DNA of 6,215 bases from Saprospiraceae bacterium (GTDB taxonomy: Bacteria > Bacteroidota > Bacteroidia > Chitinophagales > Saprospiraceae): assembly GCA_007134625.1 (NCBI GenBank), contig SLKL01000165.1:1-6215 (forward strand). The letters are read 5' to 3'. The notes below the pieces were generated by a model that did no database searches, was not told the DNA's origin, and saw only the letters and a list, made by a program, of their open reading frames with translations. Made by a program: the position numbers and the translations under genes. Positions 1 to 5,059 of this stretch are shown here, piece by piece (position 1 is the first letter of the stretch; each line of letters opens with the position of its first letter).

Positions 1-2
1 AG

Positions 3-95
3 TTTATCATCGAAAACCTGCGCGCTGAAATAGATCAGTTGAATGCGGAAGAAGCCTTAAAAAATGCGGATGCCGGCGAATTGGTTGAAGCATGA
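3..95 (+). CDS. C-terminal end of an unidentified upstream protein (5' partial)
   Basis: The only frame open from the left edge encodes 30 residues and ends at a TGA at 93-95. The residues visible run from FIIENLRAEIDQLNAEEAL to a tail ending GELVEA. The piece is rich in Ala, Glu and Leu and looks like the amphipathic, possibly coiled-coil, helical tail of a soluble protein. I do not recognise the family, and too little is present to assign a function. It points the same way as lon but ends 176 bases before it, with a hairpin in between, so co-transcription is uncertain. The gene call rests on the open frame and on coding-like composition only. Confidence 0.6.
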   Translation, partial: FIIENLRAEIDQLNAEEALKNADAGELVEA

Positions 96-100
96 CGTAA

Positions 101-139
101 TGGCAGGTCATTAATTATGCTAACAATAATTATCTGCCA
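101..139. other. Two-tier hairpin after the upstream gene
   Basis: An outer 6-bp stem (tggcag at 101-106 with ctgcca at 134-139) encloses a perfect 7-bp A/T stem (taattat at 112-118 with ataatta at 126-132) and a 7-base loop. The internal bulge is asymmetric, with 5 bases on the left and 1 on the right. It starts six bases after the stop codon of the partial gene, which suits a 3' end or RNA-processing structure. No T tract follows, so it is not a canonical intrinsic terminator. Confidence 0.4.
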
Positions 140-271
140 ATTTCCGATGAATATTGCGATGGCATAAAACTTGAACACAGTTTTTCTGACTTTAATAAGT
201 TAGAGTTCATCAAATACCCATACTCATCCGTTACTATAAATACGGAGTTCATTGATAATGAAAGTTGAAAT

Positions 272-2674
272 ATGTTTGAAGATATAATATACGATGCCGG
301 TCCTGCAGATGAGCCGGAGTTTTTACCGATAATTTCTGTTACCGATGAAGAGGAACCCTCTCAGGATGAGCGGTATCCCGAGGCTTTACCCTTAATAGCG
401 CTAAAGAATACTGTTCTTTTTCCCGGGGTAGTTATCCCAATAAATGTGGGGAGAAGCAAATCCTTTTCGGCATTACAGGACTCTTTTCAAAAGCACAGAT
501 ACATAGGTGTTCTTGCTCAAAAGGATCCCAAAGTTGAGGATCCCGTTCAAAATGATCTGTACAAAATTGGAACAGTCGCGAGAATCATCAAGCTACTTAA
601 AATGCCCGATGGTTCTACCACTGCTATTTTGCAGGGAAGAAAAAGGTTTGAACTGAATGAATTGCTGACTAATTCTGCTTTTTTAATGGGAAAAATTTCT
701 CCCATAGAGTATGACACCCCCTATGATAAAATGCAATTCTCTGCATTGACTAAGTCCATCAGAGAAAAATCAAAGCGCATTATTGAATTGTCTCCAAACA
801 TTCCAATGGAGTCCATCATGATGATTAAAAATATTACCAACAACATATTTTTAATCAATTTCATGGCGAGCAACCTTAATATCTCTGTAGTGGATAAACA
901 GCGTATTTTGGAGGACAACGATCTGCTGAATAAGGGTTCCATGGTGTTGGAGTATATGGATAAAGAGCTGCAGCTTTTGGAGATCAAGGATAAAATTGAG
1001 TCTAAAACCCGCTCAGATATAGAAAAGCAGCAAAGAGATTATTTCCTCAATCAACAGCTGAAAACTATTCAGGAGGAGTTGGGACAATCGGGTCCCGGTT
1101 CAGATCTGCATGATTTAATAAAAAGGGCTGATAAAAAGAAGTGGCCAAAAAATGTGAAGGAGGCCTTCGACAAGGAGGTGACCCGACTCAAGCGAATTAA
1201 TCCCCAAATGGCGGAGTACTCACTAACTTTTAATTATGTGGAGTTTTTGCTTGATCTTCCCTGGGATAAAGTAAGTAAGGACAATTTCGATCTTTTGAAG
1301 GTAAAAGAAATACTGGATAGGGATCACTATGGACTCGAAAAAGTAAAAGAGCGAATACTTGAACACCTCGCAGTTTTAAAATTGAAGGGTGACATGAAGG
1401 CGCCTATATTGTGCCTTGTCGGCCCTCCCGGTGTGGGTAAAACCTCCTTAGGGAAATCCATAGCGAGATCTTTGCGCCGAAAATTTGCCAGAATGTCCTT
1501 TGGTGGTCTTCACGATGAGTCCGAAATCAGGGGACACAGAAAAACCTATATCGGTGCTATGCCGGGCAGAATTTTACAGGCGATCAAAAAGGCCCAAACA
1601 TCTAATCCTGTTTTTATTCTGGATGAGATAGATAAAATCGGAAAAGATTTCAGAGGTGATCCTTCTTCGGCATTATTGGAAGTTCTCGATCCTGAGCAAA
1701 ATGACTCTTTTCACGACAACTATCTGGAACTGGAATACGATTTGTCCAAAGTGCTTTTTATCGCTACTGCTAACTCTATGGCGACTATTCAGCCGGCATT
1801 GAGAGACAGGATGGAGATTATTCAAATCAGCGGTTATTCTACCGAAGAGAAAGTGGAAATTGCCATCAAGCATTTGATTCCCAAACAGCGTGAAGCTCAC
1901 GGCTTGAAAGGTAATCAGATACGAATAAGCAGGAAAGTGCTGACCAAGGCGATAAGTCTTTATACGCGCGAATCAGGGGTGCGTTCTCTGGACAGAGTGA
2001 TTGCTGCGATGATGCGTCATGTTGCTAAAAAAGTGGCAATGGAGGAGGCCAAGAGCTATACTGTGACTGTTGATGCGCTCAAGGATATTCTCGGTCCTGA
2101 AAAGTTTCAGCCGGATCTCTACGATGAGGTCAGCATACCCGGTGTTGCTGTTGGATTGGCGTGGACTGCGGTCGGTGGAGATATTCTGTTTATCGAAACC
2201 TCCAAAAATACAGGTAAGGGCAAATTAACGCTCACCGGAAATCTGGGTGATGTGATGAAAGAATCTGCCTCTACTGCATTGAGTTTTCTCAAAGCCAATG
2301 CTGATTCCTATGGTCTTGATTCCGATAATTTTGATAAAACGGATATTCACCTGCATGTACCTGAGGGCGCAATACCAAAAGACGGACCCTCAGCCGGTAT
2401 CACTATGCTCACGGCTATTGCGAGTTCTATGAGCGAAAAAAAGGTCAAACCCTATCTCGCCATGTCCGGAGAGATTACATTGAGAGGTAAGGTACTTCCC
2501 GTAGGCGGTATTAAGGAAAAAGTGCTGGCAGCCCGAAGGGCAGGAATCAAAGAGGTGATTCTCTGTAAAGACAATGAAAAACACGTTCAGGAAATTAAGG
2601 CTGAATACCTTGATGGGCTTGAATTCCATTATGTGAAAAACATGAAGGAAGTCCTTGAGTTGGCTTTGGTGTAG
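272..2674 (+). CDS. lon: ATP-dependent serine protease Lon (endopeptidase La)
   Basis: Lon is a cytoplasmic homohexameric AAA+ protease that unfolds and degrades misfolded and short-lived regulatory proteins. The 800-residue product has full family length and the expected domain order. The N-terminal substrate-binding domain starts near residue 38 ([18 protein letters not shown]), after an acidic leader, and runs to about 240. A coiled-coil linker follows, with [16 protein letters not shown] at 256-271. The AAA+ module has Walker A GPPGVGKT at 384-391, Walker B VFILDE at 447-452, sensor-1 Asn501 in ATAN, a probable arginine finger in RDRMEII at 511-517, and sensor-2 Arg571 in GVRSLDR. The protease domain carries Ser707 in PKDGPSAG and Lys750 in GGIKEK; their 43-residue spacing equals that of the E. 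coli dyad. All key residues are intact. The ATG at 272 is chosen because the acidic leader is typical of Bacteroidota Lon and no better start precedes it. No convincing promoter was found upstream. It is the sole member of its visible transcription unit. Confidence 0.98.
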   Translation: MFEDIIYDAGPADEPEFLPIISVTDEEEPSQDERYPEALPLIALKNTVLFPGVVIPINVGRSKSFSALQDSFQKHRYIGVLAQKDPKVEDPVQNDLYKIGTVARIIKLLKMPDGSTTAILQGRKRFELNELLTNSAFLMGKISPIEYDTPYDKMQFSALTKSIREKSKRIIELSPNIPMESIMMIKNITNNIFLINFMASNLNISVVDKQRILEDNDLLNKGSMVLEYMDKELQLLEIKDKIESKTRSDIEKQQRDYFLNQQLKTIQEELGQSGPGSDLHDLIKRADKKKWPKNVKEAFDKEVTRLKRINPQMAEYSLTFNYVEFLLDLPWDKVSKDNFDLLKVKEILDRDHYGLEKVKERILEHLAVLKLKGDMKAPILCLVGPPGVGKTSLGKSIARSLRRKFARMSFGGLHDESEIRGHRKTYIGAMPGRILQAIKKAQTSNPVFILDEIDKIGKDFRGDPSSALLEVLDPEQNDSFHDNYLELEYDLSKVLFIATANSMATIQPALRDRMEIIQISGYSTEEKVEIAIKHLIPKQREAHGLKGNQIRISRKVLTKAISLYTRESGVRSLDRVIAAMMRHVAKKVAMEEAKSYTVTVDALKDILGPEKFQPDLYDEVSIPGVAVGLAWTAVGGDILFIETSKNTGKGKLTLTGNLGDVMKESASTALSFLKANADSYGLDSDNFDKTDIHLHVPEGAIPKDGPSAGITMLTAIASSMSEKKVKPYLAMSGEITLRGKVLPVGGIKEKVLAARRAGIKEVILCKDNEKHVQEIKAEYLDGLEFHYVKNMKEVLELALV

Positions 2675-2706
2675 GGGATGATTTTCCTACTTGGTTGCCT
2701 TTTTTT
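2671..2706 (+). terminator. Weak candidate terminator at the lon 3' end
   Basis: A hairpin with gtagg at 2671-2675 pairing with cctac at 2686-2690 can be extended by two G-T wobbles and one A-T pair, leaving a 4-base loop. It overlaps the lon stop codon. A run of seven T begins at 2700, nine bases past the stem. The weak stem and the gap before the T run make this a poor match to a classical intrinsic terminator, but it is the only stem plus T tract directly behind lon. Confidence 0.35.
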
Positions 2707-2745
2707 AATCGTGAAGTTGGTTGCTCTCATTTAGGAAGATGTATT

Positions 2746-2804
2746 GTAACTATTTTCGACCTTAGATATCGCATAAATTCATGCCTTTGGCTTGATCAAG
2801 ATTT
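2746..2804 (+). repeat. 59-bp direct repeat, copy 1
   Basis: This segment matches 3054-3112 base for base except for two substitutions (T/A at 2756/3064 and A/G at 2798/3106), with a constant offset of 308 bases. It opens with gtaactattt and continues through a core beginning cgaccttagatatcgc. It also contains the palindrome cttgatcaag at 2791-2800, which is broken by one substitution in copy 2. After 2804 the two copies diverge quickly, so this is probably the common left end of two related elements. Confidence 0.92.
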
Positions 2805-2809
2805 GTCAT

Positions 2810-2836
2810 GATTTTTGCTTTTTTAATGCAAAAATC
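2810..2836. repeat. Hairpin with perfect 9-bp stem
   Basis: gatttttgc at 2810-2818 pairs perfectly with gcaaaaatc at 2828-2836 around a 9-base T-rich loop. It lies just inside the first copy of the 59-bp repeat and is the first of three hairpins in 105 bases. On either strand it lacks a following T tract, so it reads as element structure and not as a terminator. Confidence 0.6.
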
Positions 2837-2861
2837 CCGCCAAAATTTGGGAGATTTTCAG

Positions 2862-2896
2862 ATTAATAACCACGGGAGATACCCGTGGTTATTAAT
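2862..2896. repeat. Strong perfect hairpin, 15-bp stem and 5-base loop
   Basis: attaataaccacggg at 2862-2876 is the exact reverse complement of cccgtggttattaat at 2882-2896, with loop agata. This is the most stable hairpin visible in the window. It lies 188 bases past lon and could block transcription or protect an RNA 3' end. No T run follows on either strand, so classical intrinsic termination is doubtful. It sits immediately before the palindromic gaccc/gggtc module at 2898, so it may belong to the same mobile or repeated element. Confidence 0.75.
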
Positions 2897-2897
2897 G

Positions 2898-2932
2898 TAG
2901 GACCCTTTCAGGGTCATCTACTAAATAATTAC
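2898..2932 (-). repeat. 35-bp palindromic module, inverted copy (partner 3328-3362)
   Basis: The reverse complement of 3328-3362 matches this segment at 31 of 35 positions. Inside it gaccct at 2901-2906 pairs with agggtc at 2910-2915 around a 3-base loop. The hairpin is flanked by GTAG on the + strand (2897-2900) and by GTAG on the - strand (2918-2921), a tetranucleotide also found beside REP hairpins associated with RAYT transposases. The outer end, aaataattac, is an inverted near-copy of the boundary word gtaactattt. Confidence 0.8.
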
Positions 2933-2976
2933 CTCATCACTTTATTTTGTCCACTGAGGTATAAAAAAGTAATCAT

Positions 2977-2993
2977 CGCAACTATGTTACGAC
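2977..2993 (+). repeat. Degenerate copy of the repeat start
   Basis: cgcaactatgttacgac matches the start of the 59-bp repeat (cgtaactatttacgac at 3053-3068) except for the third base and the sequence just before the shared ttacgac. Similarity stops there. It looks like a decayed or partial third copy located between the two main copies. Confidence 0.5.
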
Positions 2994-3053
2994 ATCTTTA
3001 CTAAACTTGCTGGCAACTCCTTGTTTTTTTTTAAAAAAGAAAAGAGAAAAATC

Positions 3054-3112
3054 GTAACTATTTACGACCTTAGATATCGCATAAATTCATGCCTTTGGCT
3101 TGATCGAGATTT
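3054..3112 (+). repeat. 59-bp direct repeat, copy 2
   Basis: This is the second copy of the segment at 2746-2804, identical at 57 of 59 positions. Its first 21 bases are also the inner part of the 24-bp terminal inverted repeat, so the same sequence serves as direct repeat and as one arm of a large inverted repeat. Confidence 0.92.
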
Positions 3113-3255
3113 TGCGGGATTTATGAAGTATTCTTCACTAATGAACAATGATTTTGACACAAGTTCATATTAAAAACTGGATTTCAAAAATGGATCATTG
3201 ACGCCGGAATATTAATCAAGCTCAAAATCCTACATATTAACTTGATTGTAAAATA

Positions 3256-3280
3256 GGTCCATAGGACCGAAATCTTTGTA
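3256..3280 (+). repeat. Tandem hairpin unit A
   Basis: ggtcc at 3256-3260 and ggacc at 3264-3268 form a 5-bp stem with loop ata, followed by a tail ending atctttgta. The whole unit recurs 49 bases downstream (unit B) with a few changes, and both are preceded by an A-rich stretch. Confidence 0.7.
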
Positions 3281-3304
3281 GTCACAAGACATAAGGTTTA
3301 AAAA

Positions 3305-3330
3305 GGTCTGTAAGACCGGCATCTTTTGTA
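3305..3330 (+). repeat. Tandem hairpin unit B
   Basis: ggtct at 3305-3309 and agacc at 3313-3317 form a 5-bp stem with loop gta, followed by a tail ending atcttttgta. Relative to unit A the innermost stem pair has changed from C-G to T-A on both sides. Pairing is thus preserved by a double substitution, and the tail has gained one T. Confidence 0.7.
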
Positions 3331-3379
3331 ACTATTTAGTAGATGACCCGGAAAGGGGTCTAAGGTCGTAAATAGTTAC
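3328..3379. repeat. Nested cruciform-type module (35-bp module, forward copy)
   Basis: gtaactattta at 3328-3338 and taaatagttac at 3369-3379 are perfect 11-base reverse complements. Between them gaccc at 3345-3349 and gggtc at 3356-3360 form an inner stem, preceded by GTAG at 3339-3342. Positions 3328-3362 are the inverted partner of 2898-2932. The right arm is also the right arm of the larger 24-bp inverted repeat, so the two pairings are mutually exclusive. Confidence 0.75.
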
Positions 3380-3437
3380 GATATATTTTTTCTCTGAATT
3401 AAATTATCAATAATTTCCAATGTTTTAAACCGGCTGT

Positions 3438-3470
3438 TCTGAAAAGAAAATAAACTTATCTGTACATTTG
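3438..3470 (+). promoter_or_regulatory. Bacteroidota-type promoter for the ATP-grasp pair
   Basis: tacatttg at 3463-3470 matches the Bacteroidota -7 consensus TAnnTTTG at every fixed position. At the expected distance upstream, tctg at 3438-3441 matches three of four bases of the -33 TTTG element. Transcription would start a few bases after the -7 box, giving a leader of roughly 20-25 bases before the ATG at 3499. It lies about 80 bases past the right end of the repeat element, so the repeats lie outside the predicted transcript. Confidence 0.65.
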
Positions 3471-3498
3471 CATCGGACTTTGTTAAAAAGAATTTGAT

Positions 3499-4962
3499 AT
3501 GAATTTCGAAGCGCCTGACTTTACGGCACAGACAGTTTTACCCGGAACTTTTGAAGCTGAAAATCATTGGTACCCCAAGGCACTCAATGCTACGCTGCAC
3601 CCGATGGTTGACTTTTTTTTACATTTATCTCCCGTCCGCATCATAGAGCGGTATTGTCATTTACATCCCGGGGTTGATAGAGATGCTTTGAGTCAATTGC
3701 TTACGCATAAACCTAAATATTTTCGATGGGGAGGAGCTGACCTGATTAATGTCGCAACTGAAAAAGGCAAAAGAGAAATGGTGGTAATTGAGAACAACTC
3801 CTGTCCATCCGGTCAAAAATCCATGCCATTGATGAGTGATCATCAGGAAATGGGGACCTATAAACACTTGATAAATAGTGCGTTCATGCCTTTTTTGCGG
3901 TCAAAAACTACTCCTCAGGAGGGTGGTCTGGCGGTTATTTATGATAAAAACATAATGGAGGCATCAGGTTACGCTGCTGTTATAGCCGAGCTGACCGGGG
4001 AAAAAGTCCATCTCACTGAGTTTAAAGATCACTTACATCCCCGTGCTGTCAGGTTTGACGATGGTATGATGTATGTATTTGGTGAGGACAAAAACTGGCA
4101 CCCTATCCGCGCTGCATTCCGCTACGTCACCCAACGTCCCTGGAACAGAATTCCGATATTGACCAAAACCAAGATTTTAAACCCCATAATAGCCTGTCTT
4201 GCAGGTGGTAGAAATAAAATGATTGCTGCTAAGGCTTACGATATTTTCAATGCAGAATACGAGCAATCCGGGATTCAAATTAACACGCCTGAAACTATTT
4301 GGGATGTGACTAAAGCTGAGGTTCCACTTTATGTAAAAATGTTTGGAGGGCATGCCGTAATTAAGATTCCGTACTCCAACGCAGGACAAGGTGTTTATAC
4401 CATAACAAGTGAAAAAGAGCTGAAAAGCTTTATGGAAATAGACCACCCGTATAATCAATTCATTGTACAATCACTCATCGGAAATTATCACTGGACCTCC
4501 AAGGGTAAGAAAGGGAAGCTGTACCACGTCGGAACCATGCCCAATATAAAGGGGCAAAGCTACGTCTGTGATATCCGGATGATGGTATGTGCCGGCAAGG
4601 ATGGTATAATGCCTTTGTGCTTGTATGGTCGCAGGGCGGCTAAACACCTGGAAGATATTCTGAAGGATGGCACCGACTCATGGGCTATTTTAGGAACCAA
4701 TCTTTCAAAAAAGATCAGTGAGGGAACCTTTGAAACAGACTCCAACCGACTGATGCTTACTGATCGCAGGGATTTCAATAAAATGGGAGTTGGGCTGGAT
4801 GATTTAATAGAGGGCTACATTCAAACAATTTCTTCAATGATTGCTATCGACAATATGGCAAAATTGCTAATTAACAGCAAGGGACAACTCAAGCAGAAAT
4901 TATTCCTTTCCCTGAATAATGATCAGCGTCTGGTGGAAGAGATACATCAGGCGAAGGGGTAG
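3499..4962 (+). CDS. Probable circularly permuted ATP-grasp ligase (uncharacterised)
   Basis: The 487-residue product has no signal peptide or membrane segment and should be cytoplasmic. Seen in order: HPMVDFFLHL near 34; YFRWGGADLINV at 74-85; VVIENNSCPSGQK at 95-107; an Arg-rich stretch RYVTQRPWNR at 208-217; LNPIIACLAGGRNK at 227-240 with Lys245; VIKIPYSNAGQGV at 287-299; FIVQSLI at 321-327; DIRMMV at 358-363; LYGRRAAK at 375-382. The Lys289 plus Gly296/Gly298 loop resembles the ATP-grasp nucleotide-binding element, Gln324 the hinge strand, and D358-I-R360 the usual DxR strand. The metal-ligand-like motif E98-x-N100-x-x-P103-x-G105, normally at the C-terminus, lies near the N-terminus, as in permuted ATP-grasp and glutathionylspermidine synthetase-like proteins. 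Such enzymes form amide bonds from a carboxylate and an amine using ATP. The substrates are unknown. It is probably the first gene of a two-gene unit with a GshB-like enzyme. The ATG at 3499 fits the promoter and an A-rich leader. The coding call is firm; the fold is inferred from motifs. Confidence 0.82.
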   Translation: MNFEAPDFTAQTVLPGTFEAENHWYPKALNATLHPMVDFFLHLSPVRIIERYCHLHPGVDRDALSQLLTHKPKYFRWGGADLINVATEKGKREMVVIENNSCPSGQKSMPLMSDHQEMGTYKHLINSAFMPFLRSKTTPQEGGLAVIYDKNIMEASGYAAVIAELTGEKVHLTEFKDHLHPRAVRFDDGMMYVFGEDKNWHPIRAAFRYVTQRPWNRIPILTKTKILNPIIACLAGGRNKMIAAKAYDIFNAEYEQSGIQINTPETIWDVTKAEVPLYVKMFGGHAVIKIPYSNAGQGVYTITSEKELKSFMEIDHPYNQFIVQSLIGNYHWTSKGKKGKLYHVGTMPNIKGQSYVCDIRMMVCAGKDGIMPLCLYGRRAAKHLEDILKDGTDSWAILGTNLSKKISEGTFETDSNRLMLTDRRDFNKMGVGLDDLIEGYIQTISSMIAIDNMAKLLINSKGQLKQKLFLSLNNDQRLVEEIHQAKG

Positions 4963-5019
4963 GTCTAAGCCTTCCATCACAAAAAACGGTTTTCACTTAT
5001 CGAAACCCAAAATTCATAA

Positions 5020-5035
5020 TTATTTTGCATATTTG
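5020..5035 (+). promoter_or_regulatory. Weak candidate promoter before the GshB-like gene
   Basis: Two overlapping boxes, ttattttg at 5020-5027 and catatttg at 5028-5035, each match the TAnnTTTG consensus at all but one fixed position. They lie 25-40 bases before the preferred ATG at 5060. No convincing -33 TTTG is seen at the right distance. They may give a secondary internal start, or may simply reflect an A/T-rich gap; transcription from the promoter at 3463 remains the simpler view. Confidence 0.28.
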
Positions 5036-5059
5036 TATAAAGTAATGATTCTTTTACAG

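Larger units (their letters stand above)
3051..3382. repeat. MITE-like element bounded by a 24-bp perfect inverted repeat
   Basis: Positions 3051-3074 (starting atcgtaactatttacg) and 3359-3382 are exact reverse complements over 24 bases and enclose about 330 bp with no open reading frame. The inside carries the second copy of the 59-bp repeat, several short inverted repeats (for example aatcaag at 3214-3220 with cttgatt at 3241-3247), two tandem hairpin units and a nested palindromic module. Long terminal inverted repeats around a short non-coding body fit a non-autonomous transposable element. However, no clear target-site duplication is visible beyond an AT dinucleotide at both edges, and no transposase gene is present. 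A compound of smaller palindromic repeats is the main alternative. Confidence 0.65.
2675..3498. other. 824-base gene-free, repeat-dense intergenic region
   Basis: No reading frame of credible length or composition is seen on either strand between lon and the next gene, and no tRNA or rRNA is recognisable. Instead the stretch is packed with direct and inverted repeats and hairpins, listed separately. A 10-base word close to gtaactattt recurs six times: forward at 2746, 2978 (two mismatches), 3054 and 3328, and inverted at 2923-2932 (one mismatch) and 3370-3379. It seems to mark the edges of modules. A T9A6 run lies at 3024-3038. The last roughly 60 bases hold the promoter of the downstream gene. 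The layout suggests successive insertion or rearrangement of palindromic intergenic elements. Confidence 0.8.

Noticed and set aside
171..198. E. coli-like promoter TTGAAC - 16 bases - TAATAA upstream of lon
   Set aside because: The host appears to be a member of the Bacteroidota, whose main sigma factor uses TTTG and TAnnTTTG boxes, and the region is A/T-rich enough for such a match by chance.
271..278. Perfect TAnnTTTG match (tatgtttg) before lon
   Set aside because: It overlaps the lon start codon, so a transcript from it would begin inside the gene; the match is part of the coding sequence.
258..287. Short open frame starting ATG AAA GTT just before lon
   Set aside because: It encodes only nine codons, overlaps the lon start in another frame, and has no supporting context such as a leader-peptide codon bias.
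721..987. Minus-strand open frame of 88 codons inside lon
   Set aside because: It lies wholly within a well-conserved Lon coding region, has no recognisable motif, and reflects complementary-strand openness. The same applies to the minus-strand frames at 1673-1900, 2390-2629, 3661-3867, 4177-4470, 4560-4778 and 5791-5997.
2746..3380. CRISPR array
   Set aside because: There are only two long copies 308 bases apart plus fragments in both orientations; there are no regular short repeats with uniform unique spacers and no cas genes.
2675..3498. Remnant transposase or other pseudogene in the intergenic region
   Set aside because: No stretch on either strand reads as a recognisable broken protein; frames are short and interrupted throughout.
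3911..3921. Palindrome cctcaggagg as an operator site
   Set aside because: It sits inside the coding sequence of the first ATP-grasp gene and is explained by ordinary codons; no second copy was seen near a promoter.
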